From an uncultured Chthonomonadales bacterium (GTDB lineage Bacteria > Armatimonadota > Chthonomonadetes > Chthonomonadales > CAJBBX01): DNA of 64,000 nt. The stretch lies in assembly GCA_938005745.1 (NCBI GenBank), contig CALLMM010000026.1, positions 124,001 to 188,000 of the forward strand. The letters run 5' to 3'. Every line of letters begins with the position of its first letter. The stretch's first letter is position 1. A model generated the notes under the pieces. That model saw only the letters and a list, made by a program, of their open reading frames with translations. It did not search any database and was not told the origin of the DNA. Shown here one piece after another: positions 32,932 to 40,818 of this stretch. The position numbers and the translations under genes are program-made.

Positions 32932-34887
32932 CTACTCTACAACCAGAACGGTGTGAACATGCACGGAGGGCAGCGTGACGGAGAGCACGCCCTCTTTCCA
33001 TGTCCACTGGACGCGACCGCCGTCGGGAACCCGGCGCACTCGCTTCGGCTTTTCGGGGAGACGCAGCTTCACCCGGATCGGTCCAACCGCCGGAACGTAG
33101 TCGGTGACCAGTCCCCGATCAAACCGCTGCATATTGGCGACGTTGAGCAGATGCAGGCTCAACCTGCCGTCGGGCGTGCGGCGCAGCGCGACATCCAGGC
33201 AGGGCGGCCCCTCGATCTGTACCGCCGGATCGGGGAAGAGCTTCTGCACGATGTCGCCGAGGAAGCGGCGCAGGCTGGAGTGATGGGCGCGGAAGTAGTT
33301 GAGCGCAACCGGTCCGTAGACCGCCGCGATCCTGCCCTTTCCGTGTGAGATCAGCGTCGCCGCCGGCTCGCCTCCCGTGCGCGTATCGCGGCTCGGATAG
33401 CGATAGCCGACCACCTGCGCGGCGGCGGGGGTTACCCTCTGCCAGACGCCGTTGGCGTTCACAACGCCGGCGGAGGTCGCCAGTTCCGCCCCGATCTCCT
33501 GCGGACTGCCCTCCAGTTTCACGCCGAGCGCGGACTCGAACAGCCGTGCGCACTGCTGACCGAGCAGCAGGAGGCTTCCGCCCTCCTCCACATATTTCAG
33601 CAGCGCCGCCCGGAAGTCGTCGCTCAGTCTGTAGGAGTCGGGGATAACCACCAGCGGGAACTCCTTCAAGCGCGGCTGAAGCTGCCACTCCGCCAGAATG
33701 TCCACCGAGTAGTGAAGCTCCAGCAGTGCGTGCAGCGCGCCCTCCAGTTCATCCATGCAGCCGTAGGGCGTGAAGACGGCGTCGGATCGGTCGAACTGGG
33801 TCTCGGCGGAGAGGAGAAGCGCGACCTGCGGAACGCTGACGCTCTTATGGCTGACCTTCTGGCGCGCGCGGGCAAAGTCGCCGACCTCGCCCGTCGTCTG
33901 AATGATCTCCGGGACGATGTAGCCGCTGCGCGTCGGCTGGTAGTAGACCTGAAAGCCGCCCCCCTGCATGAGGACGACCGCCGCCTCCTGCTGCAGCTGG
34001 ATCGCCGGCTTGAGGGAGTGCCCCTGCCCGCCGACCCAGTTAAAGCCCCATGCCATCAGGTCCCAGGGCATGCCGGTATTCGCCAGATAGCGCGCCTCCA
34101 CGCGGGCGCGGTCTACGGAGAGGGTGGGGGAGTAGTCGCCGGAGAGATAGTCGAGCTTCACCTCGATGGGTTTGGGGGCGAAGGTGGTGTACATCCAGTT
34201 GCTGGTCAGGCTCAGATTCGGGTGGGTTTTATGCAGGCTGTCTACCCAGTGACGCAGGTAGCTCTCGAACTGTCGGCGATGGAAGTTTTTCCACGCCAGC
34301 CAGTGCGGATCACCCCGCTTCTTCGGGACATCCGTATAGCCGGTCTCGCGCTTCCAGGCGGCAATCGCGGCGGGCGACCAGTCCATCTGCGCCCCCCAGC
34401 ATTCGCCGTCCGCCCAGACGCCGTCCAGGTCGTAGTTCGTGGCGACCTCGCGCAGCTGCGGGATCATCAGCTGATCCACATAGGGACCGAAGACGCTGGT
34501 ATAGTTCGGATCGCGCTCCCCGCTGGGACCCAGCCGCGCCCATTCGGGGTGATGCTCGATCGCGGCGGCGTCCCAGACGCCGGAGTAGTGGATATACAGT
34601 CCGACGCCGCGCTCGCGGGTCATCTTCCGCCAGATCGCCAGCGAGTCCTTCACGATCCCCGGCGAAGCCCAGCCGACTTTCGTCGGATAGCCGGCGTAGC
34701 CCGCGTGCCCCTTGCAGTCGTACTGCACGAAGTCGGGGCGCACCCGGTCCAGCAGCGCGGCGATATTCTCCTGCGTGATGTCCGCCCCCAGCGCGGTGTC
34801 GGTCTTTGCGGGGTGCAGATCGAAGTGCAGTCCAAAGAAGCAGTCTTTGCGCGGCAGTATGCGCCGCGCCGCGTTGGAAGCGCGCAT
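32932..34887 (-). CDS. GH29-like (alpha-L-fucosidase-type) TIM-barrel protein
   Basis: 651-residue cytoplasmic-looking protein without a signal peptide. The N-terminal TIM barrel (about 15-370) has an alpha-fucosidase-like shape: FGLHFDLHP near residue 18, VGLYIHYSGVWD near 95, and DLDGVWADGECWG near 153, where D160 sits at the position of the usual nucleophile strand. A glutamine-amidotransferase-like beta-galactosidase trimerisation domain (about 395-560) and a C-terminal beta-sandwich (about 560-651) follow. This three-domain layout is common in Armatimonadota and Planctomycetes proteins labelled fucosidase or hypothetical. The sugar removed cannot be stated. The gene next upstream is a sugar-phosphate isomerase-like TIM barrel, 58 bp away. 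Confidence 0.72.
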   Translation of the reverse strand: MRASNAARRILPRKDCFFGLHFDLHPAKTDTALGADITQENIAALLDRVRPDFVQYDCKGHAGYAGYPTKVGWASPGIVKDSLAIWRKMTRERGVGLYIHYSGVWDAAAIEHHPEWARLGPSGERDPNYTSVFGPYVDQLMIPQLREVATNYDLDGVWADGECWGAQMDWSPAAIAAWKRETGYTDVPKKRGDPHWLAWKNFHRRQFESYLRHWVDSLHKTHPNLSLTSNWMYTTFAPKPIEVKLDYLSGDYSPTLSVDRARVEARYLANTGMPWDLMAWGFNWVGGQGHSLKPAIQLQQEAAVVLMQGGGFQVYYQPTRSGYIVPEIIQTTGEVGDFARARQKVSHKSVSVPQVALLLSAETQFDRSDAVFTPYGCMDELEGALHALLELHYSVDILAEWQLQPRLKEFPLVVIPDSYRLSDDFRAALLKYVEEGGSLLLLGQQCARLFESALGVKLEGSPQEIGAELATSAGVVNANGVWQRVTPAAAQVVGYRYPSRDTRTGGEPAATLISHGKGRIAAVYGPVALNYFRAHHSSLRRFLGDIVQKLFPDPAVQIEGPPCLDVALRRTPDGRLSLHLLNVANMQRFDRGLVTDYVPAVGPIRVKLRLPEKPKRVRRVPDGGRVQWTWKEGVLSVTLPSVHVHTVLVVE

Positions 34888-34945
34888 CGCTTTCTCCTGA
34901 GAGTATAGAGCGCAGAGGGAGGCGTTCGCATGATCTGCTGCCCGC

Positions 34946-35761
34946 TCAATCCGCCAGCCACTGCTGCAGCCGCTCTACCGCCAGACGGATGTCGCGCGCC
35001 TGCTGTTCGCCGCTGATCTCGCGTTCGATGATCCACTCTCCCTGAAAGCCGATCTCCTTCAGGCGTCGGACGAACTCCGGGAAGCGCACGCGCCCCTCTC
35101 CGACCGGCACCTCCTGCCCCAGATGGTCGCCGTCCGTCGGATAGAGACCGTCCTTGACGTGGATGTTACGGACATACTGCCCGAACACCTCCAGCGAGTC
35201 GATGGGGTTTCCCTTGCCGTAGAGGATCAGGTTCGCCGGGTCGAGGTTGATGCCCAGGTTGCCGGTGCCGATTCGCAGAATGGTTCGCAGGAGGGTGACC
35301 GGTGTCTCCTGTCCCGTCTCGAACCAGAATCCCAGATTGCGCTCGGCGCAGTAGCGCGCCGCCTCGCCGATCGCCTCGACTACCGGAGGAAACTCCGGGT
35401 CGGTCATATTTTCGGGAATAAAGCCGCAGTGAGTGATGATCGCGGGCGCGCCGATCTGGACGGCGAAGTCCGCCCACTGCTTCAGCGCGGCGATACGCAG
35501 GGCGCGATACTGCGGCGGGACCAGTCCCAGCGTGATCGGTCCCTCCGTGAAGTTCCATGCCGCCGGACCGGGCCAGCCAGCCCAGACCGCGCAGACCCGC
35601 ACGCCCGTCTCCGCCGACTTCGCCTTCACCCGTTCGGCGATCTCCGGCGTCGCCAGTTTCGTATTCCAGCAGGCAAGCTGACAGACCGTCAAGCCGAACT
35701 GCTGCACATGCTCCAGATTCTTCGCGTCCTCCCTTAGACCGGAGATGACTCCTATCTGCAT
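34946..35761 (-). CDS. xylose isomerase-like TIM barrel sugar epimerase/isomerase
   Basis: 271-residue AP_endonuc_2 superfamily protein. The N-terminal strand IGVISGL, the HCGFIPENMTDPEFPPVV segment near residue 110, the FETGQETP metal-ligand strand near 147, NLDPANLILYG near 172 and HVKDG near 198 give the expected metal-binding Glu, Asp, His and Glu (E242 region, IIERE). Such proteins isomerise or epimerise keto sugars or inosose-type substrates. Adjacent to the GH29-like gene downstream, suggesting a small carbohydrate operon. The substrate is unknown. Confidence 0.85.
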   Translation of the reverse strand: MQIGVISGLREDAKNLEHVQQFGLTVCQLACWNTKLATPEIAERVKAKSAETGVRVCAVWAGWPGPAAWNFTEGPITLGLVPPQYRALRIAALKQWADFAVQIGAPAIITHCGFIPENMTDPEFPPVVEAIGEAARYCAERNLGFWFETGQETPVTLLRTILRIGTGNLGINLDPANLILYGKGNPIDSLEVFGQYVRNIHVKDGLYPTDGDHLGQEVPVGEGRVRFPEFVRRLKEIGFQGEWIIEREISGEQQARDIRLAVERLQQWLAD

Positions 35762-35919
35762 GATCTTTATCCTGTTCTCCGAAGTCGGGCTGCGAGCAGG
35801 CGGACAGACCGCGCCCGCGCGCTTCGCAGACCCTCTTCACCTTACTCTTCGCGCACAGCATCTTCCTGCTGCCGGAAGGAAGAAGTCAGCCGGGGAGGGA
35901 ATTCTAAGACGAAACAGCG

Positions 35920-36753
35920 ATGGAGACCATTACCGGCATCAAACACTGCGCCTATCGCGACGCCCAGGCGCTTCTGCGTCAGAGCGAGCGCGAGCGCACC
36001 GGCTGCTACCTGCTGGAGACGGCGAACTTTGTGCTGCAGGCGCTGCGGTCGTCTGCGGAGGTTATCTCTGTCTTTGCGCTGGCGCAGGAGGTGGGGGAGT
36101 TAGCTCCGCTCTGCGCGGCGCGGGGCGCGCCGCTCTATGTTCTGGGCAGCGGTCTGATGAACCGGCTTGTGGGAACGGGATACGAGGTCGCGGTGACGGC
36201 GATGGCGGTGGTGAGGCAGAAGACCCTGAGCGAGGACGCTCTGCCGGCGTTCGGGGACTCGCTGATTCTGGCGGGAGAGCGCATCCAGGACCCGCGCAAC
36301 GTCGGGGTTCTGATCCGCACGGCGGAGGCGGCGGGATGCGCCGCGCTGCTGCTCTCCGCCGATTCTGCCGAACCCTATTCGCGCGCCGCCGTGCGCTCCA
36401 CCACCGGCTCGATTGTGCGGCTGCCGCTCTGTCTGGTCTCCCGTCTGCCCGAGACGCTTAACCGTCTGCGCGCGCGGGGCGTTCGGGTGGCGGCGGGCGC
36501 GGCGCACGCGCCCCGTCTTGTCTATGACGCGCCGATCGCTTCGCGTCCGCTGGTGGTGTTGGTGGGCAATGAGAGCGACGGGCTGACCCGCGAGGCGCTG
36601 GAAGCAACGGATGAGCGGGTCGCCCTGCCGATGGCGGCGGGGGGACCTTCCTCGTTAAATGTTACGGTGGCGGCGGGCGCGCTGCTGTATGAAGCCATTC
36701 GCCAGCGTCTGCGCGCCAGTCCGTCCGATCCGACAGAAAGGAACGAACCTTGA
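35920..36753 (+). CDS. SpoU/TrmH family RNA 2'-O-methyltransferase
   Basis: 277-residue SPOUT methyltransferase. An N-terminal substrate-binding domain (about 1-105) is followed by the knotted catalytic domain. Motif 1 is ERIQDPRNVGVLIRTAEAAG near 124, with the conserved Asn and Arg. Motif 2 is VLVGNESDGL near 212, and motif 3 VALPMAAGGPSSLNVTVAAG near 234 binds AdoMet in the trefoil knot. The target, rRNA or tRNA, cannot be inferred. The stop overlaps the TTG start of the nucleoside hydrolase gene. Confidence 0.9.
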   Translation: METITGIKHCAYRDAQALLRQSERERTGCYLLETANFVLQALRSSAEVISVFALAQEVGELAPLCAARGAPLYVLGSGLMNRLVGTGYEVAVTAMAVVRQKTLSEDALPAFGDSLILAGERIQDPRNVGVLIRTAEAAGCAALLLSADSAEPYSRAAVRSTTGSIVRLPLCLVSRLPETLNRLRARGVRVAAGAAHAPRLVYDAPIASRPLVVLVGNESDGLTREALEATDERVALPMAAGGPSSLNVTVAAGALLYEAIRQRLRASPSDPTERNEP

Positions 36754-37676
36754 TACGTATGCTGATGGTTTCCCTGCTGATCACCGCGCTGTTGACCGTG
36801 CTGGCCGGCAGCGTCGGCGCGCAGGAGAAGGTCATTCTCGACACCGACATCGGCGACGATGTGGATGACGCCTATGCGCTTGCGCTCATCGCCACCCTGC
36901 CGAAAGTGAAGCTGCTGGGCGTAACGACCGCCTTCGGGGAGACGACCAAACGGGCGGAACTGGCGGCGAAACTGCTCAGGACGATCGGGCGCAGCGATGT
37001 GCCGGTCTATGCGGGGCGGCAGGGCGAGTTCCCCATCAAGCGGCAGTATGAGTGGGCGAAGGGGTTTCGATCACGATCCCTGCGAAGCGGGGAGGCGGTA
37101 GACTTCATGCGGCGGGAGATCGAGCGCGCTCCCGGCGAGGTAACGCTGATCGCCATCGGTCCCCTTACGAATCTCGGCGACCTGCTGACCCGCTATCCCG
37201 ATGTGAAATCGAAGATCAAACAGGTCGTCATCATGGGGGGCGCGGTCTACGTCGGCTATAACAATCAGGCTCCGCCGACGCCGGAGTGGAATATCAAGTG
37301 CGATCCGGCGGCGGCGCGCATCGTCTATGACGGCGGTGTTCCGCTAGTGATGGCGGGGCTGGAGGCGACGACGATGCTGCAACTAGATGCAGAGCGTCAG
37401 AAGAGGCTCTTCGGCTACGGCACGCCGATGACCGACGCCCTCGCCGCGCTGACGATCCTGTGGGGGCACACGACCCCGACGCTGTACGACCCGATGGCGG
37501 TCGCCTACGCGCTCGGACATCGCTTCTGCGAGAGCGAACAGAGGCGCGTGGTGGTGGAGGATGACGGCATGACGCGCATTACGGAGGGGACGCCCAACGT
37601 GACGGTGCTGATCAATCCGCAGAAGGAGGTGTTTCTCGACTGGTATGTGGCGTCGCTCGCGCCTGTCAGACCCTAG
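36750..37676 (+). CDS. exported inosine-uridine-preferring nucleoside hydrolase family protein
   Basis: 308-residue protein with a signal peptide (about residues 1-24, ending SVGAQ). It carries the nucleoside hydrolase Ca2+-binding motif DTDIGDDVDDAYAL (residues 31-44) and AIGPLTNLGDLL near 131. VIMGGAVYVGYNNQ and EWNIKCDPAAARIV lie in the middle, and LYDPMAVAYAL near 248 supplies the last Asp. These enzymes hydrolyse the N-glycosidic bond of ribonucleosides. Export is unusual for the classic salvage enzyme and suggests periplasmic nucleoside scavenging. The TTG start overlaps the preceding methyltransferase stop (TTGA), with AAAGGAACG upstream. Confidence 0.9.
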   Translation: MIRMLMVSLLITALLTVLAGSVGAQEKVILDTDIGDDVDDAYALALIATLPKVKLLGVTTAFGETTKRAELAAKLLRTIGRSDVPVYAGRQGEFPIKRQYEWAKGFRSRSLRSGEAVDFMRREIERAPGEVTLIAIGPLTNLGDLLTRYPDVKSKIKQVVIMGGAVYVGYNNQAPPTPEWNIKCDPAAARIVYDGGVPLVMAGLEATTMLQLDAERQKRLFGYGTPMTDALAALTILWGHTTPTLYDPMAVAYALGHRFCESEQRRVVVEDDGMTRITEGTPNVTVLINPQKEVFLDWYVASLAPVRP

Positions 37677-37737
37677 CCGCGGGCGACCGATCTTCCCCGC
37701 AGACGACCGATAACCGACGGATCACCGGCGAAACAGA

Positions 37738-37765
37738 CAGGGCAGGCTCACGCGAGCCTGCCCTG
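37738..37765 (-). terminator. hairpin terminator after korB
   Basis: A 12-bp perfect stem (37738-37749 with 37754-37765) with a 4-nt loop lies 24 bp downstream of the korB stop. On the minus strand it is followed by TCTGTTTCG. It sits between convergent genes and could also serve the rightward nucleoside hydrolase gene. Confidence 0.75.
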
Positions 37766-37788
37766 AACGTCTCTGTCGCGCGCGGCGA

Positions 37789-38682
37789 TCAGCCCTGATA
37801 CTTCGCGAACAGCTTCTCCATCGTGCCGGGGTTGTTCTCAAACCGCCGGCGCAGGAACGCCTGCTCCTCCAGCATACTCGGCTTGTTATCCCGCCGATAG
37901 ATGATCCCGATGGGGTAGCCGTCGGTGCGCAGCGCCAGTTCGAACGCCTTTACCCGGTCGGTCGGATCGTGATCCTCCGGCACGTCGTAGGTGTGATCTT
38001 TGTAGTAGTCGTCGTTCTGATCCTGGTTGAAGGTCGGACAGGGCGAGAAGGCGTCCACCAGCGCGAAGCCTCTGTGCGAGATGGCGGCGGCGAGGATGTC
38101 CGCCAGCTGATTGGGCTTATAGGAGAAGCCGCGCGCCACGAACGAGACATCCCATGCGATCGCCTGCGCGATGGGGTTGATCGCCTCCTCGGTCATGCCG
38201 TAGGGAGTCGTCTTCCAGCGCTTGGGGTCCACCTTCGGGCTGATGGATGCCAGCGGAACCATGGAGGTTGGAGAGATCTGTCCCTTCGTCAGTCCGTAGG
38301 TGTTATTGTTCATGATCAGGTAGGTGATGTCCGGGTTGCGGCGGGCGCAGTGGGGCAGGTGTCCCGCGCCGATGGAGTAGCCGTCGCCGTCGCCTCCGAC
38401 CGCGATGACGTTCAGTTCCGGACGAGCCGCCTTGATCCCGGTCGCCGCCGGGAGCGTGCGTCCGTGCACGCCGTGATAGCCGTAGGTCTCCACAAAGCCG
38501 GGCAGACGCGAAGAGCAGCCGATCCCGGAGACCACCACCGTATCTTCCGGCTTCAGTCCGCACATGCTCATGGCTTTATAGAGGGCGTTGAGCACGCCGA
38601 AGTCGCCGCAGCCGGCGCACCAGATCGGTTTCAGATCGCTCTTGTAGTCTCTGGGAGAGTATTGCGTGGACGTAGCGGTCAT
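37789..38682 (-). CDS. korB: 2-oxoacid:ferredoxin oxidoreductase beta subunit (2-oxoglutarate type)
   Basis: 297-residue thiamine-diphosphate subunit. C22, C25, C56 and C215 match the four cysteines holding the [4Fe-4S] cluster (WCAGCGDFG, GIGCSSR, SPCPTFNQ). GGDGDGYSIG near 96-105 begins the ThDP-binding motif ending in NNNTYGLTKGQ. With korA it oxidises a 2-oxoacid, probably 2-oxoglutarate by similarity, to acyl-CoA and reduced ferredoxin, or runs in reverse. It lies eight bp downstream of korA and is followed by a terminator. No ferredoxin gene is adjacent. Confidence 0.92.
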   Translation of the reverse strand: MTATSTQYSPRDYKSDLKPIWCAGCGDFGVLNALYKAMSMCGLKPEDTVVVSGIGCSSRLPGFVETYGYHGVHGRTLPAATGIKAARPELNVIAVGGDGDGYSIGAGHLPHCARRNPDITYLIMNNNTYGLTKGQISPTSMVPLASISPKVDPKRWKTTPYGMTEEAINPIAQAIAWDVSFVARGFSYKPNQLADILAAAISHRGFALVDAFSPCPTFNQDQNDDYYKDHTYDVPEDHDPTDRVKAFELALRTDGYPIGIIYRRDNKPSMLEEQAFLRRRFENNPGTMEKLFAKYQG

Positions 38683-38690
38683 CTATCTCC

Positions 38691-40490
38691 TCACTTCCCG
38701 GCAAGATGGGTAATCTGCTGGTAGATTTCATTCGGAATGAAGGGGATGCCCTCATCTTTATGGAAGGGCGTGAACCGGATGTCGGTATGGACCCGCAGCC
38801 ACCCGGCAAGCTGTCCGGTAAAGTTGAGTTCCGGCACCAGGATCCGCTTGCAGCGCGCCGCGAAGGCGTTGATCGGATCTACCGGGAGCGGGCTGAGCAT
38901 CCGCAGATGCAGGTGACCGACCTTATAGCCTTCGGCGCGTGCGCGCTCGGTCGCCTCGCGGATCACCCCCTCGGTGGAGCCGAAGGCGATGATGCCGACC
39001 TCCACCTCTCCCGGATCGCCCCAGACGCGCACCATCGCGTCGCCGCGTTCGCGCAGCAGCGTCTCCATCTTGCGGAACCGCTTGCGCTTCATCTGCATCG
39101 CCAGTTCGGGGGTGTAGCCGGGGTCGCCCGTCTCGTCGTGCTCGATGCCGGTGCTGACGTAGCGTCCCCCGCGCATGCCGGGCAGGCTCATCGGCGAGAC
39201 GCCGGTCTCCGTATCGCGATAGCGCATATAGCTGTCGCCAAGCTCCTCTTCGGTCGGCAGCAGACGGTTCACCACCTCGACCTTGCTCAGATCGGGCGGC
39301 GGAATGGTGGACTTGCGAGTCGCCAGCGCCTGATCGGAGAGGAGGATCACCGGGCACTGATAGGCTTCCGCGAGGTTGAACGCCTCGATGGTCGTCCAAA
39401 AGCAGTCCTCCACGCTGGAGGCTGCCAGCACGACGCGGGGCGACTCGTTATGGACGCCGTAGACCGCCAGATTCAGGTCGCCCTGACTGGTCTTAGTGGG
39501 CATTCCGGTGCTGGCTCCTCCGCGCTGGATGTCGGCGATGACGACCGGAATCTCCGCCTGTCCCGCCAGGTTGATCTGCTCCACCATCAGGCTGATTCCC
39601 GGGCCGGAGGAGGCGGTGAGCGCCTTCTTCCCGGCAAACCCGGCTCCGAGGCACATCCCCAGCGCGGAGATCTCATCCTCCGCCTGCACCACATCGCCCC
39701 CGAACGCGGGAAGCTCCTTCGCCAGAAACTCCATGATCTCGGAAGCCGGGGTGATCGGGTATCCCGCATAGAAGCGCATCCCGGCGGCGATCGCGCCCAT
39801 GCAGAGCATCTGGTTGCCGTTGACGATTAGCACCTTCTCTTCACGCTCGCGGGGAAAGACCTGCGGCGTCCGCTTGTTGCCGATCTGTTCAGCGACATGC
39901 TTCGCTCCGGAGTGCAGCGCGCTGATGTTCATGCGGACGACAGCTTCGCCCTTGCGTCCAAAGGTATCGCGCAGATACTGCTCCGCCGGCTCCAGCGGCG
40001 CGTTGACCAGACGCAGCAGCGCGCCAAGACCGACCGTGTTGACCGGGGCGGGCAGCCGCTTGAGTATCTCTGGCTCAACATCGTGGCGGACGGCGTCCTT
40101 TTCGGCGCGCGCCAGCGTGGTGATCGGCAGCGCGTACTCGGTGCGTCCGGGCTGCGGCGTCGGCGTGAAGACATCGGAGTTATAGAGCAGGATGCCGTCT
40201 TCGCGCATTCCGCCGCCGAACAGGTCAAACCCCTCGTCGTTGAGCGCGACCAGAATGTCGCAGGCGTCGCCATGCGAGAGGATCGTTCCGGAGCGGGTGC
40301 GGATCTGATACATCACCGTGCCGCCTTTGATCTCGGCGGGGAAGGTCTGAAAGACATAGATGTCTAGACCCATCATCGTCAGCATCTGAACGGCGATGTC
40401 TCCCAGCGTCACCGTTCCTTCGCCGGACTCGCCTACCAGCCGGATAACGACATCGGTAACGCGGGTGGACGTCGCAGTCTGCGGAGTCAT
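38691..40490 (-). CDS. korA: 2-oxoacid:ferredoxin oxidoreductase alpha subunit (gamma-alpha fusion)
   Basis: 599-residue subunit. The N-terminal gamma domain (about 10-185) starts VIRLVGESGEGTVTLG and continues with VFQTFPAEIKGG. The pyrimidine-binding alpha domain (about 210-450) has AGYPITPASEI, QAEDEISALGMCLGAGFAGK, ASSGPGISLM and a GAST-type GGASTGMPTKTSQGD. The C-terminal domain II (about 470-595) ends with LVPELNFTGQLAGWLR. This arrangement is the two-subunit KorAB/OorAB type. The ATG at 40490 has AAGGGA eight bases upstream. Reductant from this enzyme could feed biosynthesis or ferredoxin-linked respiration. Confidence 0.92.
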   Translation of the reverse strand: MTPQTATSTRVTDVVIRLVGESGEGTVTLGDIAVQMLTMMGLDIYVFQTFPAEIKGGTVMYQIRTRSGTILSHGDACDILVALNDEGFDLFGGGMREDGILLYNSDVFTPTPQPGRTEYALPITTLARAEKDAVRHDVEPEILKRLPAPVNTVGLGALLRLVNAPLEPAEQYLRDTFGRKGEAVVRMNISALHSGAKHVAEQIGNKRTPQVFPREREEKVLIVNGNQMLCMGAIAAGMRFYAGYPITPASEIMEFLAKELPAFGGDVVQAEDEISALGMCLGAGFAGKKALTASSGPGISLMVEQINLAGQAEIPVVIADIQRGGASTGMPTKTSQGDLNLAVYGVHNESPRVVLAASSVEDCFWTTIEAFNLAEAYQCPVILLSDQALATRKSTIPPPDLSKVEVVNRLLPTEEELGDSYMRYRDTETGVSPMSLPGMRGGRYVSTGIEHDETGDPGYTPELAMQMKRKRFRKMETLLRERGDAMVRVWGDPGEVEVGIIAFGSTEGVIREATERARAEGYKVGHLHLRMLSPLPVDPINAFAARCKRILVPELNFTGQLAGWLRVHTDIRFTPFHKDEGIPFIPNEIYQQITHLAGK

Positions 40491-40639
40491 CGCGGGTTCC
40501 CTTCTTCGGGACGCCCGAAAACGGGCGCGTCCCGGCATAGTATCTATCGGTTTAGCCCTGTCTCAGAGCGAATTCGGAGGGGGTCCGGAGCACGGGCTGA
40601 TACGGGCTAAGGCGGTTGAAATTAACGAGATTTGTCAAA

Positions 40640-40648
40640 ATTATACCA
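40640..40648 (-). promoter_or_regulatory. extended -10 promoter for korAB
   Basis: Minus-strand TGGTATAAT, an extended -10 with consensus TATAAT at 40640-40645. No recognisable -35 is visible, as expected for extended -10 promoters. The predicted leader before the korA ATG is about 140 nt. Confidence 0.55.
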
Positions 40649-40741
40649 TAGAGACAACGATTTTCACGCACTGCAGGGGAGTTTATTTAGCATAGCTAAA
40701 AATTTCTTCCGCGTTACACACAGGGTGGGGCAGACAGGCGG

Positions 40742-40772
40742 AAGATTGCTTCGCTGCGCTCGCAATGACAGT
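40742..40772. repeat. REP-like 31-nt repeat, second copy
   Basis: Identical over 31 nt to the right arm at 32841-32871. Here it is a single arm without the inverted partner. The end segments ATTGC and GCAAT pair around a GC-rich centre. Both copies are extragenic and in the same orientation. Confidence 0.85.
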
Positions 40773-40818
40773 ATGGGGGCGGGATGCGCGTGACTGGAAC
40801 GGCAGAAGGACGCTGCAC

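Larger units (their letters stand above)
40491..40818. other. 328-bp intergenic region upstream of korA
   Basis: AT-rich at 40610-40715, against the high GC of the surrounding genes. It holds an extended -10 for korA (40640-40648) and one REP-like arm (40742-40772). I see no gene in it. Confidence 0.6.
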
